From contig DDCV01000077.1 of NCBI GenBank assembly GCA_002335845.1, positions 1 to 11,092 on the forward strand: DNA of 11,092 nucleotides, given 5' to 3'. The translations under genes and the position numbers were made by a program. Origin of the DNA: Rickettsiales bacterium UBA1997 (GTDB taxonomy: Bacteria; Pseudomonadota; Alphaproteobacteria; Rickettsiales; UBA1997). Below the pieces are notes generated by a model. The model was not told where the DNA came from. It was given only the letters and a program-made list of their open reading frames with translations, and did no database searches. Shown piece by piece: positions 1-7,223 of this stretch (position 1 is the stretch's first letter; every line of letters starts with the position of its first letter).

Positions 1-26
1 TATTGACGGATCTGGGTTTAATGATT

Positions 27-797
27 CTATTCAACAATTATGCAATCAGCGCTGGTTTTGCCAGATTGAGCTATGTATTTTTTGCAAAATTCCTCAGCTC
101 TAATTTGGTTAAAAAAATCACCTACTTGTAGGCGATAAAAAACTCCTCTTTTACCAAGGTCGACTTTATTTACATAATAATTGAGGCCAAAAAATAAATT
201 TGTATATAATCGATTTAACTTTTTCCAACTTATATCGGCCGATTCTTTGGATGTTAAAGCGGCAATTTGCACTCTTATTTTTCTCCTATTTTTTCTTGAC
301 AGATCTTTCAATTCTCGCGATTCAAAAACATTATTAACCTGCTTTTTAGCACCATCTTCTTGATCAAAGATAATGATTTGATCATTATTTTTTATATCTA
401 AGGGTTTTTTGATTTCTTTTTTAGGGGCCTTTTTATTGTATTCTTTAATAGAATTATTATCGCTCTTTTGTATTGGGGGCGGCTTTTTTGGCTCGGGATT
501 GCTGATTATTGTATCTGTCTTTTCTTGATTTTTGTTATTTTCAAAGATGTCGCTATATACCATTTGATCAAAAGTTTTTTTGGGCTTTTGATATTTTGCA
601 AAAATCTTAATGGGGTCAGAAGGTGCTTTTATTATTGTGATTTCATTATCATTTTTCTTATAAAAATAGCTATATGACAATATTGTGATATATATAAAAC
701 AGCTCAGTGATATGAATACCACTGATAATAAAAAGAGTTTTTTTATCAGTCTGGATAGTCTAATATTATTATTTTTTTTATAACCAAAATCTTCCAT
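27..797 (-). CDS. SPOR-domain inner-membrane protein (sporulation-related repeat, peptidoglycan-binding)
   Basis: The 256-aa protein has a short basic N-terminus, one hydrophobic segment (about residues 21-45), a long Lys/Pro/Asn-rich linker (about 50-170, with PEPKKPPP near 101-108) and a C-terminal SPOR-like domain (about 173-256: RVQIAALTSKESA, then YRLQVGDF and a final strand). This is the layout of single-pass proteins whose periplasmic SPOR domain binds denuded glycan at division sites, so a role in cell-envelope or septum remodelling is inferred. The start ATG overlaps the argS stop by one base (TAATG), indicating translational coupling. GAGG lies just upstream of the start, the only Shine-Dalgarno-like match I see in the window. 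An argS-to-SPOR order is familiar from other alphaproteobacteria, often followed by nagZ; the 26 bases after this stop are too short to say. The family call is firm; the exact role is not. Confidence 0.85.
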   Translation of the reverse strand: MEDFGYKKNNNIRLSRLIKKLFLLSVVFISLSCFIYITILSYSYFYKKNDNEITIIKAPSDPIKIFAKYQKPKKTFDQMVYSDIFENNKNQEKTDTIISNPEPKKPPPIQKSDNNSIKEYNKKAPKKEIKKPLDIKNNDQIIIFDQEDGAKKQVNNVFESRELKDLSRKNRRKIRVQIAALTSKESADISWKKLNRLYTNLFFGLNYYVNKVDLGKRGVFYRLQVGDFFNQIRAEEFCKKYIAQSGKTSADCIIVE

Positions 798-2578
798 TAC
801 CTCATTTCTTCAACAGCCTTTATACCAAAAATATCCAAGGCATTTGCTATGACATTTTTTACAGATAAAATTAAAAATATTCTGGCGCAAGTTAAATTAG
901 GGTTGTTAGCAATAATAAATTTCATATTTTTATCTTCACTACCCTTGTGCCATAAAGCATGAAGCGTTGCTGCTAAATCTTGTAAATAAAAAGCAATTCG
1001 ATGAGGTTCAAAATTTTTTACAGACATTTCTATAGTTCTGGGAAAATTTATCACTTTTAGCATAAGTTCAAGCTCGCTTTCATCTTTTAGAAGCTTCATA
1101 ACATCTATTGTTTTATCACTTTGTGCTTGATTAATTTTTTGATATAATTCGGCATTATCATTTTTTAAGTTGCGCAAAACAGAGCAGCATCGAGCATGAG
1201 CATATTGCACATAAAATATTGGATTATCTTTTGATTGCTCAATTGCCTTGGCTAAATCAAAGTCAAAAGGGGCATCATTTTTGCGCGTCAACATTATAAA
1301 GCGCAAAACATCAGCGCCAATCTCTTCTATAACTTGTTTTGCAGTAACAAAATTTCCAGCTCTTTTCGACATTTTTAATGGCTCGCCATCCTTAACAAAT
1401 TTTACTAGCTGACATAGTATAATTTTCATTTCCACTTGATCGTCACTCAAAACTTTGGTTGCAGCTACGAGTCTCTTAACATAGCCCGCATGATCATAGC
1501 CCAAAGGCATAATCAATATTTCAGCACCCCGATCTATCTTATCTTTGGTATAAGCAATATCTCCGGCGAAATATGTTGGAGTGTTGTCGGGTTTTAAAAT
1601 AACGCGATCTTGATCATCGCCAAAATTAGTTGATCTAAATAACGTTTGTTCTTGGTTATTATTTGCTTGAGATCCCTTTTTTGTCATTGGCGCATCAATA
1701 ACTCCCTTGTAAATCAAATTTTTTTGCTGCAATAGCTCTATAGATTCCGATATTTTATTTTTATCATGCAAATTGATTTTTTCTGAAAAATAACTATCAT
1801 GCTTTATACCTAAAGATAGCAGATCTTTTTTAATTAGCTCAATCATGGCATTTATTACAAAATCTCTTATTTCTTGCAGGGCTAAGTTTTTAGATATATT
1901 TTGTAATTTTAAACCAAACTTTTCTTTTATATCCTTACCTATTTCAATGAGATATTCCCCGGGATATAATCCATCACCGATTTCTATTTTATTTCCACAA
2001 GATTCAAGATATCTTAAATAGGCTGATTCCAACAAAACATCAATTTGTGCGCCAGCATCATTTATGTAATATTCACGCAAAACATCATAACCGGTTTTTG
2101 TAAGTAAATTCCCCAAAACATCGCCATAAATTGCTCCGCGAGTATGCCCTATGTGAATTGGCCCCGTTGGATTTGGTGACGCATATTCAAGGTTAACTTT
2201 TTTATTATTACCTAAATTATCAAAAGTAATTTTGTCTTGGCTTGCTATGCTAGCTATTACGCTATGTAGTAATTCTTTCTTGATTTTGATGTTGATAAAT
2301 CCAGGTCCTGCAATATCAGCTTTATCTATATGGCTCTTTGATAAATTATCAATTATTGCAGCTGCTAAAGCTCTAGGGTTCTTGATGCTACTATCAAGAC
2401 AAGCTTTTATCATAACCATTGCAGCGTTGCAAGCCAAATCTCCATGAGCAGGATTTTTCGTGGGCTCAACTACAATATTTTCTAGCAATTTTCGCTCAAA
2501 AACAATATTATGATTTTTGGCGACTTCGTTAAATGCAGCAATAAATTGCTCTTTAAATATATTGAATATATTAATCAT
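797..2578 (-). CDS. argS: Arginyl-tRNA synthetase (class I)
   Basis: Charges tRNA-Arg with arginine in the cytoplasm using ATP. From the start chosen here the protein is 593 aa. An N-terminal tRNA D-loop-recognition (Add-1) domain (about 1-110) has NPAHGDLACN at 42-51. The class I core carries YASPNPTGPIHIGHTRGA (about 132-149, HIGH motif at 142-145) and the KMSK-like loop KMSKRAGN (402-409). The helical anticodon-binding DALR-type domain is at the C-terminus. An in-frame upstream ATG would add 19 hydrophobic residues (start at 2635), but that extension is unlike ArgS N-termini and overlaps the divergent msbA start, so the ATG at 2576-2578 is preferred. No Shine-Dalgarno sequence is visible. 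The stop overlaps the start of the downstream SPOR gene by one base, so the two are probably one operon. Confidence 0.96.
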   Translation of the reverse strand: MINIFNIFKEQFIAAFNEVAKNHNIVFERKLLENIVVEPTKNPAHGDLACNAAMVMIKACLDSSIKNPRALAAAIIDNLSKSHIDKADIAGPGFINIKIKKELLHSVIASIASQDKITFDNLGNNKKVNLEYASPNPTGPIHIGHTRGAIYGDVLGNLLTKTGYDVLREYYINDAGAQIDVLLESAYLRYLESCGNKIEIGDGLYPGEYLIEIGKDIKEKFGLKLQNISKNLALQEIRDFVINAMIELIKKDLLSLGIKHDSYFSEKINLHDKNKISESIELLQQKNLIYKGVIDAPMTKKGSQANNNQEQTLFRSTNFGDDQDRVILKPDNTPTYFAGDIAYTKDKIDRGAEILIMPLGYDHAGYVKRLVAATKVLSDDQVEMKIILCQLVKFVKDGEPLKMSKRAGNFVTAKQVIEEIGADVLRFIMLTRKNDAPFDFDLAKAIEQSKDNPIFYVQYAHARCCSVLRNLKNDNAELYQKINQAQSDKTIDVMKLLKDESELELMLKVINFPRTIEMSVKNFEPHRIAFYLQDLAATLHALWHKGSEDKNMKFIIANNPNLTCARIFLILSVKNVIANALDIFGIKAVEEMR

Positions 2579-2590
2579 AAAAGTTTTAAT
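2562..2590 (+). promoter_or_regulatory. Candidate promoter for msbA
   Basis: TTGAAT (2562-2567) and TTTAAT (2585-2590) are separated by 17 bp, matching 4/6 and 5/6 of the sigma-70 consensus, 34 bp before the msbA ATG. It overlaps the start of divergent argS. In DNA this AT-rich such matches arise by chance, so this is a suggestion only. Confidence 0.25.
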
Positions 2591-2624
2591 CTGCGTTAAA
2601 TATAAAAAATAAAAATTACACAAC

Positions 2625-4394
2625 ATGAATTCCAAGTCAATTGACTATTCTAGTACTAAATATTTAGCCAAAAGAGTCACCAAAGAATATGTTTTTCCTT
2701 ATTGGCGCACTTTTCTTGTATCATCCATTTTGATGATTGTGATAGCGGCCACCACATCTCTTCATGCTTGGCTAGTGAAGCCAGCACTAGATTCGGTTTT
2801 TATGGATAAAAAATCAGACGCTTTAATTATAATACCTCTTGCTGTATTGATGGTCACCATAGTAAAGGGCTTTGCCACATATTTTCAGCTTCTAACCATG
2901 AATATAATGACTCTGCGCATTACCTCAGCTATGAGGCTCAAGATTTATTCTCATTTTATTAAATCAGATATTTCTGATCTCAATAAGAATTCTTCTGGAA
3001 ATATGATGGCTAGCATATTGCAAGAGGTCGGTCGTGTCGTTGGCATGATAAACACGGCAATAAATGGTTTTATTAAACAGCTCATAACTCTTATTGGATT
3101 GGTAGGAGTTATGTTTTATCAAAGTGTTGAACTATCTTTAGTGGCTTTTGTCGGATTTCCATTGGCTGCTTATCCCATATATAAAATTGGTAAAAAATTG
3201 CGCAATTTATCATATAAAGATCAAGAGTTAGCTGGAAAATTTAACAGCCATATGAGTGATACTTTGCAATATTCAAAATTAGTTAAATCCTATGATTGCG
3301 AGGATTTTGAAATAAATCGCATGGGCAAAATAATTGATGGTGCTTTTGCTATGGGTAAAAAGATTTCGCGTATTTCATTAATTTCCTCTCCTTTTGTTGA
3401 AACTTTGGGAGGTGTTGGTGTGGCCCTAGTTATCTGGTATGGTGGCATGCAAGTGGTTAATGGTGAGACAACGCCGGGTGCGTTTTTTTCATTTTTTACA
3501 GCCATGCTTATGGCTTATAGACCATTAAAATCAGTTTCAGGAATGAATTCGGGAGTGCAGCTTGGTCTTGCATCTGCCACTAGACTTTATACTATGCTCG
3601 ACAAAAAGCCAACTATAGTCGATAGGCCAAATTCTACCAAAATTGATAATAAAAAAGTTCAAGGAAATATAGAGTTTGAAAATGTTTGTTTTAGCTATGT
3701 CGATGATAAGACAGCTCTTAATAAGATAAACCTCAGTATACCCGCAGGTAAAACAACCGCTTTAGTAGGTCACTCAGGTGGTGGAAAATCTACTATCATG
3801 AGTATGATTCTGCGCTTTTACGATCCATCATCTGGATCTATAAAGCTCGATAATAGGGATATAAGAGATATTACAGTTAGTTCACTACGCAGATCAATGT
3901 CGGTGGTAAATCAAGAAGTCATGCTTTTTGATGACACTGTAATGGAAAATATTCGTTACGGCAAAGAAGATGCAACTGAAGAGCAGATCATAGAAGCTGC
4001 TAAAATGGCAGAAGCTGATCAATTTATTCAAGAATTATCAGAAAAATATCAATCTCAAGTTGGCCAAAATGGCATTAGGCTTTCTGGTGGACAAAGACAA
4101 AGAATAGCAATTGCTCGCGCTATATTATATGATGCCCCAATTCTTTTGCTAGACGAGGCAACATCAGCTCTGGATCCAATTTCTGAAAAATTAATTAAAG
4201 ATGCTTTGGCTAAATTGATGAAAAATAAAACATCTATAGTTATCGCTCACAGATTATCAACAGTTATGCATGCTGATAAAATTGTAGTTATATCTAATGG
4301 CAAGATCATGGAGGAGGGAACGCATGAATCATTACTACAAAAAGATGGCGCCTATGCAAAATTATATCATAAGCAATTTGAAATTAGTAAATAA
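2625..4394 (+). CDS. msbA: ABC transporter, MsbA-type lipid A/phospholipid flippase (fused membrane and ATPase domains)
   Basis: Half-transporter of 589 aa that should work as a homodimer in the inner membrane, flipping lipid A-core or related lipids (inferred from family). The N-terminal transmembrane region (about 25-325) has several hydrophobic spans. The ATPase domain (about 345-585) shows every key motif: A-loop Tyr358, Walker A GHSGGGKST (382-390, Lys388), Q-loop Gln430, signature LSGGQ (486-490), Walker B ILLLDE (506-511), D-loop SALD (514-517) and switch His542. Length and the exporter layout match MsbA. Peptide or multidrug exporters of the same superfamily share these motifs, so substrate specificity is less certain than the fold. 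The ATG lies 46 bp from the divergent argS start, with no Shine-Dalgarno sequence. The stop overlaps the ATG of the next small gene (TAATG). In lineages lacking LPS such transporters are often reassigned to phospholipid or drug export. Confidence 0.88.
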   Translation: MNSKSIDYSSTKYLAKRVTKEYVFPYWRTFLVSSILMIVIAATTSLHAWLVKPALDSVFMDKKSDALIIIPLAVLMVTIVKGFATYFQLLTMNIMTLRITSAMRLKIYSHFIKSDISDLNKNSSGNMMASILQEVGRVVGMINTAINGFIKQLITLIGLVGVMFYQSVELSLVAFVGFPLAAYPIYKIGKKLRNLSYKDQELAGKFNSHMSDTLQYSKLVKSYDCEDFEINRMGKIIDGAFAMGKKISRISLISSPFVETLGGVGVALVIWYGGMQVVNGETTPGAFFSFFTAMLMAYRPLKSVSGMNSGVQLGLASATRLYTMLDKKPTIVDRPNSTKIDNKKVQGNIEFENVCFSYVDDKTALNKINLSIPAGKTTALVGHSGGGKSTIMSMILRFYDPSSGSIKLDNRDIRDITVSSLRRSMSVVNQEVMLFDDTVMENIRYGKEDATEEQIIEAAKMAEADQFIQELSEKYQSQVGQNGIRLSGGQRQRIAIARAILYDAPILLLDEATSALDPISEKLIKDALAKLMKNKTSIVIAHRLSTVMHADKIVVISNGKIMEEGTHESLLQKDGAYAKLYHKQFEISK

Positions 4395-4525
4395 TGAGCA
4401 ATAAGGAGCAGGGCAAAAAGATATTAAAGGAAAGTAAAAAGAAAAAACTATCATTAGCATTGCGCAAAAACTTAATGAGAAGAAAGCAAATTCATCTAGA
4501 TAAAAAAAGTGATGATATTGCTTAA
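4394..4525 (+). CDS. Small highly basic protein of 43 aa, translationally coupled to msbA
   Basis: The ATG shares its A with the last base of the msbA TAA stop, an overlap typical of coupled genes, and the frame ends at TAA followed by TGA. The 43-aa product is Lys/Arg-rich (ILKESKKKKLSLALRKNLMRRKQ at about 10-32), with a likely amphipathic helix LSLALRKNLMRRKQ and an acidic end (DKKSDDIA). It has no signal peptide or membrane segment. From memory, many alphaproteobacteria have small proteins with a LRxNLxRRK core, usually annotated hypothetical and often near envelope genes; this one appears to belong with them, but I could not check it. The charged N-terminus with an LRxNLxRRK-type core, the tight coupling and the terminator directly afterwards argue that it is a real gene. 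Function unknown; nucleic-acid or acidic-lipid binding would fit its charge. Confidence 0.6.
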   Translation: MSNKEQGKKILKESKKKKLSLALRKNLMRRKQIHLDKKSDDIA

Positions 4526-4528
4526 TGA

Positions 4529-4596
4529 CAATGCTAAAATAAAAGCTAGTTGAAATATTAAATATCAATAAGCTATTATAGCATTGACTATTTTTT
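4529..4596 (+). terminator. Intrinsic terminator-like stem-loop after the msbA unit
   Basis: CAATGCTA (4529-4536) pairs exactly with TAGCATTG (4579-4586), and an inner AGCT/AGCT pairing with flanking A/T pairs can extend the stem. A TTTTTT run follows at 4591-4596 and a second tract of ten T at 4602-4611. The stem is long, A/T-rich and interrupted, but its place 4 bases after the small gene's stop and the T-tracts fit transcription termination. Confidence 0.55.
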
Positions 4597-4641
4597 AATA
4601 ATTTTTTTTTTGGAAGCAAAAATAGTATAAATTATCATTGT

Positions 4642-4717
4642 GGCGGGGTAGCTCAGTCGGTAGAGCAGCGGGATCATAATCCGTTGGTCGGGGGTTCAAG
4701 TCCCTTTCCCGCTACCA
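4642..4717 (+). tRNA. tRNA with CAU anticodon, probably elongator tRNA-Met
   Basis: The 76 bases fold as a full cloverleaf: acceptor GGCGGGG/TCCCGCT, D-arm GCTC...GAGC, anticodon stem GCGGG/TCCGT around loop ATCATAA (CAT at positions 34-36), T-arm GGGGG/CCCTT with TTCAAGT, discriminator A and an encoded CCA. Some stem ends are G-U pairs. It lacks the initiator features (mismatched 1-72 pair, three G-C pairs closing the anticodon stem), so it is not initiator tRNA. The same anticodon occurs in tRNA-Ile2, whose C34 is modified to lysidine; Met is favoured but not proved. A TATAAA (4626-4631) lies just upstream as a possible -10 box. There is no terminator directly after the tRNA, so the transcript may run into the next gene. 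Confidence 0.93.
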
Positions 4718-4791
4718 AGAAAGTAGATTTTTATTTAAACCAAGTGGCATATCCTTCTGGCACAAGACTAGATTCAATCAATCCATCCTTA

Positions 4792-5232
4792 ATGTCAGAT
4801 ATAATAAAACAAAGCTTTGCTAAGGAATTAATAAATCTAGTTGAGGCCGGGATTAATAAACATCTCAAATCATCAATTAAATACTCCCCTTTAAAAATAG
4901 CCTTTGGCTTATTTAAAAAATCTAATCCCAATACAGTACAGCAAGTTAGAGCGGCTATTATAGAAGATTGCGAAGAGATGTTAAGAAATATTACGGATTA
5001 TTCAGAAAAAGAGTTTTTATATAATGGTGAATTTACCAAAAAAGGTCAAATGGCGCGAAAAATTGCCTACAATATTGGAATTAACTTACTTAAAAAAGAG
5101 TTAAACGTTAGAACAGCGTTTAAGGCTACTCGAAATCAAGAGGTTAGGGAGAGAATATATAGCTATATTTTTCTTAATCTGAGAGAATCAATAGATTTTT
5201 TAATCAGCAAAGAAGAGAAGGAGTTTTTATAA
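4792..5232 (+). CDS. Hypothetical protein of 146 aa downstream of the tRNA
   Basis: I do not recognise this family. The product (starting MSDIIKQSFAKELINL) is charged, rich in Lys, Glu, Ile and Leu, and looks almost wholly alpha-helical. It has no signal peptide, membrane span, Cys pair or obvious catalytic motif. The open frame extends upstream without a stop through the 3' half of the tRNA, so automated callers may give a false start at the TTG at 4684 inside the tRNA; residues coded there (PFPATKK) are tRNA sequence read as protein. I use the first ATG beyond the tRNA. A GTG at 4745 is an alternative adding 16 residues (VAYPSGTRLDSINPSL), whose composition is not unlike coding sequence. 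No Shine-Dalgarno precedes either start. The gene may be co-transcribed with the tRNA and end at the hairpin near 5402. Confidence 0.6.
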   Translation: MSDIIKQSFAKELINLVEAGINKHLKSSIKYSPLKIAFGLFKKSNPNTVQQVRAAIIEDCEEMLRNITDYSEKEFLYNGEFTKKGQMARKIAYNIGINLLKKELNVRTAFKATRNQEVRERIYSYIFLNLRESIDFLISKEEKEFL

Positions 5233-5401
5233 AAACTACTCCAGTCTTTCATGCCACTTTAAGCCAGAATCAATCTCCAATTCAATCTTTGTCAAAATAT
5301 TTTGTTAAGAAAAAATTAATTTATGGATATGGTGCAAGTTGACAATTAAGAGATTTTGGTAGTTGGTGAAAGTTTCTCGCCTTCATATTACTACTAGTAT
5401 C
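5233..5401. other. Intergenic stretch without a convincing gene
   Basis: Between the hypothetical gene and the hairpin I see no gene. Minus strand 5242-5307 has a short open run ending ...SGLKWHERLE and TAG, bounded upstream by TAA. The plus strand has an isolated TTGACA (5339-5344) without a spaced -10 box. It could be decayed coding sequence or plain spacer. Confidence 0.4.
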
Positions 5402-5430
5402 GAGTAGCACTTATTAAAGTGCTGCTCTTT
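5402..5430 (+). terminator. Strong hairpin terminator between the hypothetical gene and rplY
   Basis: GAGTAGCACTT (5402-5412) pairs with AAGTGCTGCTC (5417-5427) over 11 bp, one of them G-T, around the loop ATTA; TTT follows. It is the most stable short stem-loop I see in the window. It lies between the convergent hypothetical gene and rplY, 27 bases past the rplY stop, and may act in both directions, although a T-run is present only on the plus strand and is short. Confidence 0.6.
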
Positions 5431-5453
5431 ACAATATTATAGAAGGGGGATTA

Positions 5454-6086
5454 TTACTTTTTATCTTTTGATGCTTCCGCTGCAGCCTTATCAGCGCCTT
5501 CTTCAGCTGAATCTTCAGCAGTTGCAGATTTGCCTCTACCAGTTATGCTGCAAACTAAAAAATTACGCTTATTTAAGAATTGAATACCCTCAGGTAACTT
5601 TATATCATGAGCCCTAACTTTATCAGCAATATGCATCGAAGAAACGTTGATATTAATTTCCGTTGGAATATCTATTTTTGCTGAACAAGATATATCGGCT
5701 CTTCTTAGAGCTACATTTAAGAAGCCACCCCTTTTTAATCCGGGAGATTTTTCTTTTCCTTCAAAGTTAAACTTTGGCTTTGCCCTAGAGTTGTCAGTAG
5801 AGTTACACTCGATGAAATCGACCTGAATTGGTCTATCTGTCACTGGATCTACAATAATATCGTGAGCAATAGCTTTAATTTTTTTGCTATCATATTCGAA
5901 TTCAATTATCGTGGCTGGTAAATTACCTTTAAAATATTCTTTTTCAAAGGCAATTGTATCAACTAAAAGATCAATATTTTTTGGCTTACTATATATAGTA
6001 ACCAAAATATTTCCTGCTTTTCTTGCATTCTTTGCAGCCTTGCTGCCGAACTCTACTCTTTGCTGAGCTTTAAAAACTAATGACAT
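5454..6086 (-). CDS. rplY: 50S ribosomal protein L25, long CTC/TL5 form
   Basis: Binds 5S rRNA in the large ribosomal subunit; the longer two-domain version (CTC/TL5) is standard outside the enterobacteria. The 210-aa protein has the L25 beta-barrel at about 1-95 (opening MSLVFKAQQRVEFGSKAAKNAR, with HDIIVDPVTDRPIQVDF near 75-91), the CTC C-terminal domain at about 98-180 (RGGFLNVALRR, VRAHDIKLPEG) and a disordered Ala/Glu/Lys tail (about 185-210). The tail is typical of alphaproteobacterial L25. The gene stands alone: the usual neighbour pth is not beside it, and bcp lies 87 bp upstream on the same strand. The ATG at 6084-6086 fits the family N-terminus. No Shine-Dalgarno is visible; the leader is A/T only. 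Confidence 0.95.
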   Translation of the reverse strand: MSLVFKAQQRVEFGSKAAKNARKAGNILVTIYSKPKNIDLLVDTIAFEKEYFKGNLPATIIEFEYDSKKIKAIAHDIIVDPVTDRPIQVDFIECNSTDNSRAKPKFNFEGKEKSPGLKRGGFLNVALRRADISCSAKIDIPTEININVSSMHIADKVRAHDIKLPEGIQFLNKRNFLVCSITGRGKSATAEDSAEEGADKAAAEASKDKK

Positions 6087-6098
6087 TGCTTATAAATG

Positions 6099-6126
6099 TT
6101 TATAACTATAATAAAAAAGAAATCAA
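6099..6126 (-). promoter_or_regulatory. Weak candidate promoter for rplY
   Basis: Reading the minus strand, TTGATT (6126-6121) and TATAAA (6104-6099) are 16 bp apart, 12 bases before the rplY ATG. The transcript leader would be very short, and the AT-rich background makes chance matches common. Confidence 0.2.
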
Positions 6127-6173
6127 AATAAGATAAAATTAACAAAAATCAAGGCTTATTAAGGTTCGTTGAG

Positions 6174-6650
6174 TTATAGTTTTTTTAATTCCTTAAAAAC
6201 TTCTTCAACATGACCTTTTACCTTCACAGATTTCCAGATTTTGGTGATTTTACCAATCTTATTAATCAAAAATGTGCTACGATCAATTCCGGTATATTTT
6301 TTACCAAACATTGCTTTTTCTTTCAAAACACAGTAGCTTTGACATATTTCGGTGCTCTCGTCAGCCAATAAATCAAATTGAAGATCGTATTTTTCGATAA
6401 ATTTATTATGAGATTTCATGCTATCTTTTGAAATGCCAATAATAACGCAATCAAGATCGCTAAAATCTTTAATTTTGCTGTTAAAATCTTGAGCCTCAAT
6501 GGTGCACCCCGGAGTATCATCTTTTGGATAAAAATAAAGAATAACATTTTTGCCCTTCAGGTCTGAAAGCTTGATTTTGCCGCTTGTTGATTCAGCAACA
6601 AAATTTGGCGCATTATCACCAACTTCTATTGTTTTTATTGCATTATCCAT
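6174..6650 (-). CDS. bcp: Thioredoxin-dependent peroxiredoxin, Bcp/PrxQ family
   Basis: Reduces hydrogen peroxide and organic hydroperoxides in the cytoplasm, recycled by thioredoxin (family knowledge). The 158-aa protein is full length. The active site is FYPKDDTPGCTIEAQDF with peroxidatic Cys49 and Thr46, and the catalytic Arg is Arg124 in GIDRSTFLI. The resolving Cys found five residues after the peroxidatic Cys in many Bcp proteins is replaced by Gln54. Other cysteines are at 68, 103 and 107, so the protein either uses one of these or works as a 1-Cys enzyme. Its ATG overlaps the end of the upstream regulator gene by 8 bases (ATGGATAA), so the two are co-transcribed and coupled. Together with yaaA across the divergent gap this suggests a peroxide-defence locus. 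Confidence 0.95.
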   Translation of the reverse strand: MDNAIKTIEVGDNAPNFVAESTSGKIKLSDLKGKNVILYFYPKDDTPGCTIEAQDFNSKIKDFSDLDCVIIGISKDSMKSHNKFIEKYDLQFDLLADESTEICQSYCVLKEKAMFGKKYTGIDRSTFLINKIGKITKIWKSVKVKGHVEEVFKELKKL

Positions 6651-7182
6651 TGTTGGTTTCTTGAATTGTTTTTATTGTAGCGATAACCTCATTAAATCTC
6701 GATTGGCTGCATAAACCTAAAAGCACAACATCTCTAGGTTTAATTTCGGCCATATTCCAATGAGTTTTATCTCTAATAGAATCAATCATTTTATCAGTTG
6801 TGCCGATAAGTTTTTTGATCTGGCCGTTAGTTATTTGTGGATAATATTTCAACAAAAAAGAAATACCATCAGGCTTGTCTTGGCGACGAGCAATTGGTGT
6901 GTATTTTGAAATTTTGGCTTTTGTTTTTGATATAGAAGAGCGATTAATGTGTAAAACAGCATGAGGATCGGCCTCGCATTTTGCAATTTCTTCTTTGAGC
7001 AATTGTCCAGAAATTATTGGATTTTGACCAGTAACATTCGAAGCTACATCGCCATCTGCAATGCCTTGGACTTCTAGCTCATGCAAGCCGCAGAAGTTAG
7101 AAATTTGTCTGAATGTTAAAGAGGTATTGTCTACCAGCCAAACTGCGGTGGCTTTTCTCATTAATGGTAGTTCTTGAGACAT
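6643..7182 (-). CDS. trcR: DUF1013 family regulator, TrcR-type (cell cycle transcriptional regulator)
   Basis: The 179-aa protein matches the alphaproteobacterial DUF1013 family, named cell cycle transcriptional regulator TrcR in current annotation. The hallmark N-terminus is PLMRKATAVWLVDNTSLTFRQ, followed by ISNFCGLHELEVQGIADGDV, a helix-turn-helix-like segment (about residues 20-48). A second conserved block lies near 120-160 (YYPQITNGQIKKLIGTT and KPRDVVLLGLCSQ). An open frame continues upstream to 7245, but the extra residues are hydrophobic and unlike the family; the ATG at 7180-7182 begins right at the conserved block and lies about 27 bases past a predicted transcription start. ATG at 7206 is a weaker alternative. 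The stop overlaps the bcp start. Physiological targets are unknown here; the regulatory role is inferred from the family. Confidence 0.88.
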   Translation of the reverse strand: MSQELPLMRKATAVWLVDNTSLTFRQISNFCGLHELEVQGIADGDVASNVTGQNPIISGQLLKEEIAKCEADPHAVLHINRSSISKTKAKISKYTPIARRQDKPDGISFLLKYYPQITNGQIKKLIGTTDKMIDSIRDKTHWNMAEIKPRDVVLLGLCSQSRFNEVIATIKTIQETNNG

Positions 7183-7188
7183 AGTTTG

Positions 7189-7223
7189 TTGAAAATTATT
7201 AATCATAAGTACTACAATATAAT
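7189..7223 (+). promoter_or_regulatory. Candidate promoter for yaaA-birA-queE
   Basis: TTGAAA (7189-7194) and TACAAT (7213-7218) are 18 bp apart, each matching 5/6 of the sigma-70 consensus; a perfect TATAAT (7218-7223) overlaps the second but lies 23 bp from the first box. The start of transcription would be near 7225, about 22 bases before the yaaA ATG. Confidence 0.4.

Noticed and set aside
1..26. Start of a further minus-strand gene (such as nagZ) after the SPOR gene
   Set aside because: Only 26 bases are available and no start codon or family motif can be recognised.
2579..2635. Longer argS with 19 extra N-terminal residues
   Set aside because: The extension is hydrophobic, unlike ArgS N-termini, and overlaps the divergent msbA start.
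4362..4619. Minus-strand 85-aa frame rich in Phe and Ser
   Set aside because: It is antisense to the small basic gene and terminator; its composition only mirrors the Lys-rich codons and poly-A/T tracts.
4684..4791. Extension of the hypothetical gene to a TTG start inside the tRNA
   Set aside because: The first residues are the tRNA 3' half read as protein; a start there is implausible, so the ATG at 4792 is used.
5339..5344. Perfect TTGACA -35 box on the plus strand
   Set aside because: No -10-like hexamer lies 15-19 bp downstream, and no gene follows on that strand before the terminator.
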